A program made the translations under genes and the position numbers. Below, piece by piece: positions 11,333-20,777 of a DNA stretch of 64,000 nt. Position 1 is the first letter of the stretch. Every line of letters begins with the position of its first letter. Origin of the DNA: Helichrysum umbraculigerum (lineage: Eukaryota; Streptophyta; Magnoliopsida; Asterales; Asteraceae); the NCBI GenBank assembly GCA_949592205.1, contig CATIUR010000004.1:70095837-70159836 (forward strand), read 5' to 3'. The notes beneath the pieces are model-generated. The model saw only the letters and a program-made list of their open reading frames with translations, made no database searches and was not told the DNA's origin.

Positions 11333-12944
11333 GGTTCAGAGGAGAAGGTATTATTTGAGGAGAAGGAGGAGAAGAATTTTCAAATTTTCATTTTTACCCC
11401 CTCCACCTTTTTAATAGTGTACACTACTCCCTCCTACTTTCTTCCTACCCACCCCTCCCCTCCACCACCCACCACCACTAGCTGCTGCCACCCGCCGCCG
11501 CCGCCACCCGCCACCGGTCGTCGGAAAAAAAAATTTCAATTTTTTTTAAAAAAAAAAAAAAAAAAAATTGTTTCATAATTTTTTTTTCCAATTTTTTTTT
11601 ACATATTATCACTTTGTACTGCATTTTATTATTTTTATTGCATTTTGTATATATATGTTTAGTAGATATTGTTCGTTTTTACTGCATTTTATTTATACAC
11701 CTCAATCTTATATATATTGTTTGTTTTTTACTGCATTTTAAGTTATACATAATATATTTTTTACTGCATTTTGTTTAAATTACACTGCATTTTATTATTA
11801 TTCACTGCATTTTGCATATATTTCATATATTACATATTGTTTATTTTTTACTGCATTTTATATTATACATATGATCCATTTTTACTGCATTTTGTATGAA
11901 AGTATAATACATACTACTGTTTTTACTGCATTTTGCATATATTTATTTAGTACATATTGTTCGTTTTACTGCATTTTATATTATATATAATCTATTTGTA
12001 CCACATTTTATTTTTTTTACTGCATTTTGTTATTTTCACTGCATTTTATATTATACATAATCTATTTGTACTGCATTTTGTTATTTTCACTGCATTTTGT
12101 TATTTTTGCTGCATTTTTCATATATTTCATTCATTATATATTGTTTGTTATTCACTGCATTTTGTATTTTACATATTATCGATTTGTACTGCATTTTGTA
12201 TTTTACATATTATCTATTTGTATTGCATTTTGTATTAAAGTATAATACATATTGTTGTTTTTATTGCATTTTGCATATACATCATTTAGGACATATTGTT
12301 CTCTTTTTACTGCATTTTAGATTATATATATTATCCATTTGTACGGTATTTTGTTGACGTTGGGTATAGAAGATGCGGTAAAATATATACAAGTTTTAGT
12401 TAATTAACAATAATATACAAAATGCAGTGGAAAAAACGTATAGTTTTATTAAAAATGCAGTAGGAAAAGGAATACTATATCTAATAAAAAATTTATGGGA
12501 AAAAAAATTTGAAAAAAAAAATTTTGAAAAAAAAAAATTTTTGAAGAAAAAAAATTTTTGAAAAAAAAATTTTTGAAAAAAAAAAATTTGAAAAAAAACA
12601 AATTTGAAATTTTTTTTTCCGACGGCCGGAATCCGGCGGCAGTCAGATGGTGGCAGCAAGTGGTGGGGGTGGTGGGGTGGTAGTAGGTGGGGTTGGAGGA
12701 AGAAGAAGGTAGGATGGGGAAGAAAATAAAGTGGAAGGGTTAACATGTAAAAGTCTAAATAGTGGAAGGAGTGTGGAGTGAAAATTAATGTTATGTTTTT
12801 TTTTGTTAACTAATACCCTTATTTTTTTAAGTAATTACAAAATTGCCACCCCTTTTAACCATTGATCCAACCCAAAAGTCGATCCAATGGCTACAAATAA
12901 AACTTCTCCTCCTTCTCCTCATATGACCCCTTCCCCTATGATCC
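11333..12944. mobile_element. Non-autonomous TIR element with ACTGCATTTT-repeat core
   Basis: Inverted ends: gaggagaaggaggagaag at about 11356-11375 and its complement at about 12900-12920, with weaker match outward (ggttcagaggagaagg against ggatcataggggaagg). A second inner inverted pair is GC-rich (CCGCCGCC...GGTCGTCGG near 11500 and CCGACGGCCGG near 12620), with A/T homopolymers inside. No target duplication was found and no transposase is coded. A Mutator-like origin is possible. Confidence 0.55.
11618..12345 (+). repeat. Degenerate ACTGCATTTT tandem array
   Basis: About 21 direct copies of (A/T)(C/T)TGCATTTT separated by 20-45 bp of AT-rich DNA, often followed by a TATATTATACATA-like segment. 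Two inverted copies (AAAATGCAGT) lie to the right at about 12420 and 12452. The overlapping Phe/Ile/Tyr-rich ORFs here are products of the repeat, not genes. Confidence 0.8.
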
Positions 12945-13539
12945 CCAATCTACATAAAAAGTAGTATAGATGGTTTACAACTTTACATGTCCATCAAAGA
13001 TGGTGGATTTGTAAAGCTAAAAAGAAATATCGGTAATGGTTATCCAAAATTAATTTATTTAAAATTCTTATTTTTATGTAATTATCTTTACATCACGTAA
13101 CCTTATCGGATTATGATTTTAAGTTTTTTTATTTATTAAAATTGAGAAACTTGAGATTTGTTATTTTATAATTAAATAAAATAGAAGGACGTAATTGACT
13201 AATTGAAAGTTTTAAAATTGATAATATCATAAAGATGCATCTTATATATAATTTACTATACTATACTTTAAACCTGTGTATACATAAATCGTTGATTTTT
13301 AATATGAAATTTCGTATGTAAAGTATGTAAGTTAATATGTATATTAAGCATTTAGTTGGATTTATGATAATATTACTTAATGTAAATAGATTTATATAGG
13401 TTGAGATTGAAAAATTAATTTTTATAATTAATTTTTAAGATTTAAGATTTATAAGATGAATGAATGAATAGATAGCTAAAGCCTTCAAAAGTTTAAACCC
13501 TGTATCCATCACCAAAAACCCTAACTCAAGTTCTCTTCA
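12945..13539. promoter_or_regulatory. Upstream region of the TTC27-like gene
   Basis: AT-rich, no ORF. A TATA-like TTATATAGG at about 13391-13400 lies roughly 145 bp before the ATG and could be the core promoter. An expected leader sequence (ccctaactcaagttctcttca) directly precedes the start codon. Confidence 0.35.
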
Positions 13540-16122
13540 ATGGCGGAACACAAGCTTCTTCAAGTTCTTCGCAGCTACGAGCTTCGTCTTCTTCGTTGTT
13601 CAATCTCACCTAATCAAACCCTACCCACTTCTCAAATATCAACCATTTCCAACCCCTTACAAACCTTAATTGAGACCTTAATCCAATCAATCGAATTAGG
13701 GCAATACTCCAAAACCCTAACCTCCGATTCCATCGCAGTACTATTAAATCTCAACAATTCAAACTCTTCCTACTCTGTCTCGCTTACTAACTGTATCAAT
13801 TCGTTCTTAATTTCAGAAAATAACGATGATACATCTTTTAAGGCTTTTATCGTCATTGCAGCTGCAGTTTCAGCCTTTTTAGCTTTCGTGCAGTGTAACG
13901 TCACCGGACCTCCGGTAACACTGCCGCCCTTGTTTTCGAATATTGATAAAGATGATTGGGAAATTTGGGCTTGGAATGAGGTGATGGCTGCTGGTTCTGA
14001 TTTATTGGGCAAATTTTATAATTTGGAGTATTTTGTATTTGCTAAGGTATCGTTGTTGAATATTAGAGATTATTATTTCCAGAAGAATGAAAAAAATATT
14101 ATCTTTTCGACGATTTCCTTGTGGTTAGCTAGGGTGTTATTGATTCAACAGAAGCTACTTGATGGGCATTCTTCAGTTTTATTTGAAAAGTTGCAAGAAT
14201 TAATAAAAGAAACTGTAACCCATTTTGGTGATTTTGAAAATGTTTCAAAGTATTGGGAGGGAACAGACGAAGAGGTTTTGAGTGAGATTGTATCTATGGT
14301 TCATTTAGAATCTGGGATTACTGATTTTAAGTATGGACGAGTTGATTCGTCGAAATTGCATTTTGAATCGGGTGAAAAAGCATCTGGGCTTTCGCTTTCT
14401 GTTAGTGGTTCGATGGGTTTTCGGACTGTGCATCAGGTGGATCCAAAAGCACAGCTTCGTCTATGTGCTGATAATTCAAGTTCAAGAAATGATTTAAACG
14501 GGTATGGGGTTAGTAAAGATAAATCCTTGCAGCATGATCGCGAGGTGCGTGAGGCGTCTGATGTGTTGTTGGCTCCTAGATTTTTAGAACATAACAATGA
14601 AGGCTCTGGAAGTTTGAAGGCGGTTCAACAAGCTCTGATATTGGCACAGTGTCTTTTAATCGAGAAAAACACTCCTCATGATGATATGCAGCGGTGGGTT
14701 ATGGCTCCGTATATAGAGGCAATTGATTCTCAGCCGTCATCTTTGTTCATTATTCGATGTTTTCGTGATTTGTTACGTATTAGATGGGAAAAAACTCGTA
14801 GTAGAACCAAAGAGCGTGCAATTTTAATGATGGATAAAGTCGTTCAAGGTGTTTATGAGTCTTCTCCTGAAGTTGCGGAGAGAATTTATTGTTGTTTTGG
14901 TGTTGATTTACCTACTGTTCCAACTCTTCGTAAGGAATATGCTGATCTTTTAGTTAGTTGTGGGTTAATAGGGGAGGCTGTGAAAGTTTATGAGGACCTT
15001 GAACTATGGGATAATGTAATCTTTTGTTATCGGTTATTGGAAAAGAAAGCTGCTGCTGTAGAACTAATTAACACCCGTCTATTGGAACGACCCAGCGACC
15101 CAAGATTGTGGTGTTCATTGGGTGATGTTACAAACAAAGATTCATGTTACGAGAAAGCGTTGGAAGTTTCAGAAAATAAATCTGTTAGGGCAAAACGGTC
15201 TCTTGCACGGAGTGCATACAACAAAGGGGATTATGAAAAATCAAAGCTTTTATGGGAATCCGCTATGGCTATAAATTCTTTGTACCCAGATGGGTGGTTT
15301 GCACTTGGTGCTGCTGCCTTGAAGGCTCAGGATGTTGATAAAGCAATCGATGCTTTTACTCGTGCGGTTCAGCTTGATCCTGGTAATGGGGAGGCATGGA
15401 ATAATATTGCTTGTTTGCATATGGCCAAAAAGAGAAACAAAGAGGCTTTGATTGCATTCAAGGAAGCATTAAAGTTCAAAAGGGACAGCTGGCAAATGTG
15501 GGAGAATTACAGCCAGGTCGCAGTAGATAATGGCAATCTCGCTCTTGCGTTGGAAGCTACTCAGAAAGTGTTGAGTATGACTAACAATAAAAGAATTGAT
15601 GTCAAGTTACTGGAAAAGATAATGATAGAAGTTGAAGGGAAAAACAATCATCATGTAGACTCTGTTGTAAATGGTGTTGGTCAATTAGGGTTAGAAAGAA
15701 GTCGAGAAACTGAGCAGTTGACGGAATTGATTGGTAAAATTTTGCAGAAAATTGCTAAAAGTGGAGGAGGTGGAGAGATTTGGGGGTTATTTGCAAGGTG
15801 GCATAAACTTAAAGGAGATCTTACAATGTGCTCAGAAGCGCTACTAAAACAAGTTAGATCATATCAAGGATCTGAATTGTGGAAAGATAAGGATCGGTTT
15901 GTGAAATTTACACATGCTTCTTTGGAACTCTGTAAAGTTTATGTGGAAATTGGCTCACGTAATGGTGGGCGTCGAGAACTCTACGCAGCCGAGATGCACC
16001 TCAAAAGCACAATTAATCAAGCGGCTTCATGTTTTTCAGAAACCGAAGAATTTAGGGATCTCCAGACATTTCTTGAAAAGTTGCAAGCGATGTTGCAGGC
16101 TAGTTTGGTAACTTCTGCATAA
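13540..16122 (+). CDS. TTC27/Emw1-like tetratricopeptide repeat protein
   Basis: Single-exon ORF of 860 residues, complete from ATG (caATGGCG) to TAA. The N-terminus MAEHKLLQVLRSYELRLLRC and overall length match the TTC27 family (human TTC27, yeast Emw1, a single plant homologue). Family knowledge: an essential conserved cytosolic TPR protein; the yeast member is linked to cell-wall integrity and the molecular partner is poorly known. Seen here: an alpha-helical N-terminal half without repeats, then clear TPR units at about residues 553-586, 587-618 (GWFALGAAALKAQDVDKAID) and 619-652 (AWNNIACLHMAKKRNKEALI), with a weaker one to about 680. A Gly-rich loop lies near 745. No signal peptide or transmembrane segment. 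It stands alone between TE blocks; codon use and continuity look normal, so it is probably functional. Confidence 0.92.
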   Translation: MAEHKLLQVLRSYELRLLRCSISPNQTLPTSQISTISNPLQTLIETLIQSIELGQYSKTLTSDSIAVLLNLNNSNSSYSVSLTNCINSFLISENNDDTSFKAFIVIAAAVSAFLAFVQCNVTGPPVTLPPLFSNIDKDDWEIWAWNEVMAAGSDLLGKFYNLEYFVFAKVSLLNIRDYYFQKNEKNIIFSTISLWLARVLLIQQKLLDGHSSVLFEKLQELIKETVTHFGDFENVSKYWEGTDEEVLSEIVSMVHLESGITDFKYGRVDSSKLHFESGEKASGLSLSVSGSMGFRTVHQVDPKAQLRLCADNSSSRNDLNGYGVSKDKSLQHDREVREASDVLLAPRFLEHNNEGSGSLKAVQQALILAQCLLIEKNTPHDDMQRWVMAPYIEAIDSQPSSLFIIRCFRDLLRIRWEKTRSRTKERAILMMDKVVQGVYESSPEVAERIYCCFGVDLPTVPTLRKEYADLLVSCGLIGEAVKVYEDLELWDNVIFCYRLLEKKAAAVELINTRLLERPSDPRLWCSLGDVTNKDSCYEKALEVSENKSVRAKRSLARSAYNKGDYEKSKLLWESAMAINSLYPDGWFALGAAALKAQDVDKAIDAFTRAVQLDPGNGEAWNNIACLHMAKKRNKEALIAFKEALKFKRDSWQMWENYSQVAVDNGNLALALEATQKVLSMTNNKRIDVKLLEKIMIEVEGKNNHHVDSVVNGVGQLGLERSRETEQLTELIGKILQKIAKSGGGGEIWGLFARWHKLKGDLTMCSEALLKQVRSYQGSELWKDKDRFVKFTHASLELCKVYVEIGSRNGGRRELYAAEMHLKSTINQAASCFSETEEFRDLQTFLEKLQAMLQASLVTSA

Positions 16123-16646
16123 AAGACCTGTTATGATGAACCGATGTTTCATTCAACAATGTTGCATTGGTATCTGAAGAGCACGGAGACTTGACAAAAA
16201 AACTCTCAAACTCTTGATACCGGTTATATAAAGGTGTACGCATTGAGTTTGAATTCTTACAGAAGTCAGTGCTATACTTTACACCTTTATTTGGTTTCAG
16301 GCTATTACTTTAGAAAGCAGCTCTTTGGTAGTTTGTATGTGGTAAAAGTTCATATGGATTATATACACCTCAAAATTCTCTCTTGGTATTGTGATTGTAC
16401 TAAGTTTTATATTTTATCTTGTTCGTTTACCTGTTTGTATTCTGCATCATTAGTCTTTTTCTTTGACAATGTTTGGTTTATTGCTGAGTCTTTTTTTTTC
16501 CTTTCCTTTTTTTTTATCTTTCGTTTTTTTTTTTTTTTTGGAAGTCCGCAGTGTGTTTGTGATCGTTTGGTTGTTGAACTCAATATTCAACATCAGATTT
16601 TGCTTGCCAAGACCTTCTTGTCTTGAATTCCTCTTGTGTATATAAA
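16123..16646. other. 3' flank of the TTC27-like gene
   Basis: Contains T-rich runs (16491-16540) and no second gene. Probably the 3' UTR and terminator region; no polyadenylation site can be fixed. Confidence 0.5.
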
Positions 16647-16921
16647 GGATAAAAGATAAAAGTCGGCAACGAACTGCCACAAAATACTCTCTAAGTATAC
16701 AACCTACCAATTTATTTACTCAGGTATGCTACAAACCGGGAAATTTCGTGTTTAAATCTTTGAAAGTTTAAATGTTACCGTTTATCTTGTTACAATGCTG
16801 ACTGTATCGCCACGTGAGGTGACACGTCGTTTTTTTTGACACGTCACATGTGCCACGTGGATATATATATATATATATATATTAAAAATTATAAATAATA
16901 AGTAAAAAATTAATAAATCAT

Positions 16922-18772
16922 CATAGCCAACGCATCTCTCTCTTCCGCAAGTTTCGACTTCATTCATCAATCAAATTCAACAAATTATTTGAATTAATCA
17001 AAATTAAACCAGAACTTCAATAAAATAAAAATAAAAACTAACATAAACAGTAACCGAAAAAACCTAATTACATTATGACTTTTTTACACGGTTTGTCCTT
17101 GTGGTTTGTCTAGAATTTCACTCGTCGTCCTTGTACTTTTTTTTTGGCACTGGTCATCCTTGTGGTTGCTAATTCTTGCACTCACAGTCCTTGTCACTAA
17201 CGGTCGTTAGTTTTCTTCGTTAAAGGACCATCTATGTTAATTTTTTTTTTCAAATTTTATGTTAATTTAAATTTAATATTATTTTTAATTGTACTTAGCT
17301 AATTTATTTTTTGAATAATCTAATTAATTTAATTTAATTATTTTAATCAGTTTTTTTTCGTGACAATTAATTTTATTCTATTTTTTAAGTGTCCCGATCT
17401 ATTTAAACCCACTAAAAATATAAATATTTTAAAAATATAAAAGATTTTTAAATAGTTTATACTCTTAATTTTACATATCATCGTTGATTTCATGACTCCG
17501 TATAAACAATTCTACATGCCTACATATATATTGCTAATAGTTTTGTATATTATGAACGTACTCAGATTGCACATTATCAACATGTAACATTTATTTTTGA
17601 GTTAATTAAAGAAAAAATTGTAAAATACTAAATTGCAATAACTACGTAGCGTATAGTATTAAATAACTGTATTTAGTTAATTTTCTTTTTTAGTAATAGT
17701 TATTTTATTTTTGACAATTAAATTGATTAATTTAAATATTTTCTTATTCTAATTTTTGTAAGTGTCATAATCTACATCGACCCCTTAAGAATACCATAAT
17801 TTTTATTGAAAAAAAAAACAATGTAAAAAATTATCAGGTACTATCCGTATAATGTTTCTACTAATTTACATAATTTAATATGTGTCGGTTATTTGAAAGA
17901 AAAAATACATAATATTCAACATACGGAGTATAATAATACTATACGTTACGTAGTTATTGCAATTTAGTATTTCATAATTTTTTCTTCAATTAACTCAAAA
18001 ACAAATGTTACATGTTGATAATATGCAATTTGAGTACGTTCATAATATACAAAACTATTAGCAATATATATGTAAGCATGTAGAATTGTCTATACGGAGT
18101 CATGAAATCGACGATGATATGTAAAATTAAGAGTATATACTCTTTAAAAAACTATTATATTTTTAAACTATTTATATTTTTAGTGGGTTTATATAGATCG
18201 GGACACTAAAAAATAGAATAAATTAATTGTCACGAAAAAACTGATTAAAATAATTAAATTAAATTGATTAGATTATTCGAAAAATAAATTAGCTAAGTAC
18301 AATTAAAAATAATATTAAATTTAAATAAACTTTAAATTTGAAAAAAAATTTACACGGATGGTCCTTTAACGAAGAAAACTAACGGCCGTTAGTGATAAGG
18401 ACTACGAGTGTAAGAATTAGCAACCACAGGGACGACTAGTGACAAAAAAAAGTACAAGGACGACGAGTGAAATTCTAGACAAACCACAGGGACGAACAGT
18501 GTAAAAAAGTCTTACATTATCTTCGAGTGTAAGCTGCAACCGTAACTGAACATTATGACAAGTTTGTTGAAGTTTAGACACTTTTTCTTCAAGTTCAATT
18601 ATAACACGATCCTTTTCATTCAATTTTGCCTCAATCTACCAGATTCTGATTCGAGTTTCGAAACGCGTGATGCAAGCGCCATTGATGTAATCTTACGAGC
18701 AAGATCTAATTGATCGTACGGATCCGTTGGTATCACCGATAGTATTTCATCAGGTAAGTTAAAATCCGGCAT
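16922..18772 (-). pseudogene. Captured fragment of an At4g15545-like coiled-coil gene
   Basis: Exon 1 (18772-18516) starts MPDFNLPDEILSVIPTDPYD and continues QLDLARKITSMALASRVSKLESE, the conserved N-terminus of the plant family typified by Arabidopsis At4g15545. One base is missing in the A run near 18628, shifting the frame (RQN-stop instead of continuing into NEKDRVIIELEEKVSKL). The exon ends LTLEDN at a GTAATT donor. Exon 2 (16957-16922) follows an AG acceptor and reads SKLAEERDALAM, in phase with exon 1, then homology stops. Intron retention shows capture at DNA level. The intron is split by the nested element at 17077-18511. Frame and truncation make a working protein unlikely. Confidence 0.72.
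17077..18511. mobile_element. Mutator-like foldback element (585-bp arms) with 9-bp target duplication
   Basis: 1,435 bp. The left arm from 17077 (gacttttttacac) and right arm ending 18511 (gtgtaaaaaagtc) are near-complementary for about 585 bp each, with a spacer of about 270 bp. The flanks carry TTACATTAT exactly at 17068-17076 and 18512-18520. A 9-bp duplication is typical of Mutator-like elements. No protein is coded. A transcript would fold into a very long hairpin. Confidence 0.88.
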
Positions 18773-18872
18773 GCTTGCCGTACTTACTGTGTTCCGACAT
18801 CAGGTTGGCCGTCAAAAAGTAAAAACCCTAAATAATTCCCCCAAATTTGTATCTCGTCTTGTATGAATAATT

Positions 18873-19232
18873 TTGGTAGCAGCACTTCCACCACCTTCCG
18901 ATGTCTCCTTCGCCCCTTCCACCGCCGTATCTCCGCCGGAAGACCGCCCATTCTTCCCGGTACTTCAATCTCCACCACCGCCGCCACCCGGACCACCGTC
19001 AGCTTCGTTTCCATCTAACATTTCCTCACTCTATCTTCCGAATTCTTCCAAATCGAAAGCCGTTTCGTCGAAGCTCATCGCAACTGCGGTCACACTTGGG
19101 GTTGCTGCTGTAATTGTAATTGCGATTGTTGCTTATTTAAGATTGAAGAATCGAACACTCATATCCTACATCACAAACAACAAAATAATTATAATTAGAA
19201 TTAGAAAAATCAATGAAGAAATGAATAAATAA
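18873..19232 (+). pseudogene. Captured fragment of a type I formin (Pro-rich and transmembrane part)
   Basis: An open frame of 119 codons entered without an ATG (TGA at 18864-18866 lies upstream in frame). It reads a Pro-rich stretch (FFPVLQSPPPPPPGPPSASF), then FPSNISSLYLPNSSKSK and a hydrophobic helix (LIATAVTLGVAAVIVIAIVAYL) followed by RLKNR. This order (Pro-rich extracellular part, FPANISSL-like motif, juxtamembrane Ser/Lys, transmembrane helix, basic stop) is that of plant class I formins. No FH1 or FH2 domain remains and homology ends after RLKNR. Fragment only; captured inside the Pack-MULE and in opposite orientation to its neighbour. Confidence 0.6.
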
Positions 19233-19585
19233 TCAGTTATATCAACAGTAACACAAAGCTTTTTTTTCATCATTTAATTATATTAAATAATAGATAATAT
19301 ATATCCACGTCAGCTTTTTTTTCTTCCATGTCACACTTATTATGAAAATAAAAATTGTAGAAACTAGATGTTGACACGTCAAACCGGTAACAGGTTACCA
19401 TATTACTCACCTAAGTACAAGTTCAACCAGTTTGTTGCATACTTGAGCAAATAAATTGGTAGGTTGCATACTTGAAGTATTTTGTGGCAGTTCGTTGCCG
19501 ACTTTTTTCTTTTATCCATAATTGAAAGTTATAATGATAACGTATGCATACTCCGTCAAAATATTGCATTTTTTAATTGGGTTTA

Positions 19586-19842
19586 GTAAACTCTGACATT
19601 TATTGTATGTAGCGAACTACTCGGATTTACAATGTATTTAATAAACATAGTATTTCTTTACATTGTATGTAATTTCTGGTACTTTTTTCGCATGTCGCTT
19701 ATATAAGCTCCTACGTGGCATCCCTTACAACCGTTAATTTGACCAAAATACAATTTAAAAAAAAAAACAAATACTAAGTTCATTACATACAATATAAATC
19801 CAAGCAGTTTATTACCTACCATGAATGTCAGACTATAGTTTT
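19586..19842. repeat. Small inverted-repeat (MITE-like) sequence
   Basis: The left arm (ctctgacatttattgtatgt, from 19591) matches the complement of the right arm (accatgaatgtcagac region, to about 19833), with a second shared strip (aaatccaagcagttta). About 250 bp, ends imprecise, no target duplication seen. Confidence 0.45.
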
Positions 19843-20777
19843 ATACACTTGCGACCGCTTACAATTTGATAATGTTTAACATACTTGTGAGGGGCAAATG
19901 ACAGTCATCATGACTGGCCATTGCTAAAAGTACTACTGTTCAGTAGATCTACAAACAATTGCTCAAGGTCATATTTGATTTTACAGCAACAAAGGGAACG
20001 AAAAAAAATGATAATCTATACAAGGATATGCTACTTCGGATTATATCATAAATGTACATTCAGGTGTTTTATCAGTTACATACAACAACATTCGTCTTTC
20101 AATGACCAAATAGAGAGCCAAGAGATGAATTGGGCAAAACAACCAATTATCTGGCATAATTTTTGAACCATTGACTTTCAGTTGTCATCTATATGTAACT
20201 GCTACTCTCCCTGCCCACCCTGAAATTCACAACGGAAAAAATCACAAAAAGATTAGTGCACTCCTCATTTACACCTCCCTGGGCCTAAGTTACTGACACC
20301 TGTACAACTACAAGGACAGACTAGTAGTAAATAACAAGAGATTCAATCCAAGGGAGTGAAAGATGATGAAATTGCTATATTTTATTTGGATTGGAAGGTT
20401 CCATGTAAGTCAAAATAACTCCCAACAAATTTACAAGCTAAAATTACTTGACACATTATAATCAATAATTAAATTAGAATACCAAAACTTAGTATTTGGT
20501 ATCTCCCCTGAGAATCTTCATTTTATCCCCATCAAAAATATTTGACACTCAGTCAAACAATTTCATTACAAGTTAATCAAATATAATGGACAACATTCCC
20601 TTATTGGCGTTATTAGGAAGTTTTAATGGAGATACCTGCATCAAAAATATCAACTGCATGGAAGCTCTAGGCCCTGGAATGGCTTCATAAGTCAGGAAGT
20701 ATTAACAAGCTTCTGGAACAGCAATCTAATGTTATATTCACCATGTTTTACTATTGGCTTCACGATTCATTTTTTCT
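19843..20777. other. Intergenic and RecG 3' flank
   Basis: AT-rich with no supported gene. Should include the RecG 3' UTR to the left of the stop codon at 20778; no polyadenylation site is fixed. Confidence 0.5.

Larger units (their letters stand above)
16647..19517. mobile_element. Probable Pack-MULE carrying two captured gene fragments
   Basis: Terminal inverted repeats: the left end (from 16647, ggataaaaga...aaagtcggcaacgaactgcc) matches the reverse complement of the right end (to 19517), including the stretches cgaactgccacaaaatact and caacctaccaatttattt. Patchy homology continues inward through the vertex CACGTGG-ATATAT (about 16870) and its complement (about 19310), so the arms are near 200 bp. 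Between them lie fragments of an At4g15545-like gene (minus) and a type I formin (plus), and a later nested element. No transposase is coded. Long TIRs plus captured host exons are the hallmark of Pack-MULEs. A target duplication is no longer evident. Confidence 0.75.

Noticed and set aside
11957..12357. Phe/Ile/Tyr-rich ORFs resembling membrane proteins
   Set aside because: They come from the ACTGCATTTT repeat in three frames; low complexity and no start context.
18784..19014. Minus-strand ORF opposite the formin fragment
   Set aside because: Antisense shadow of a Pro-rich coding stretch; no family resemblance.
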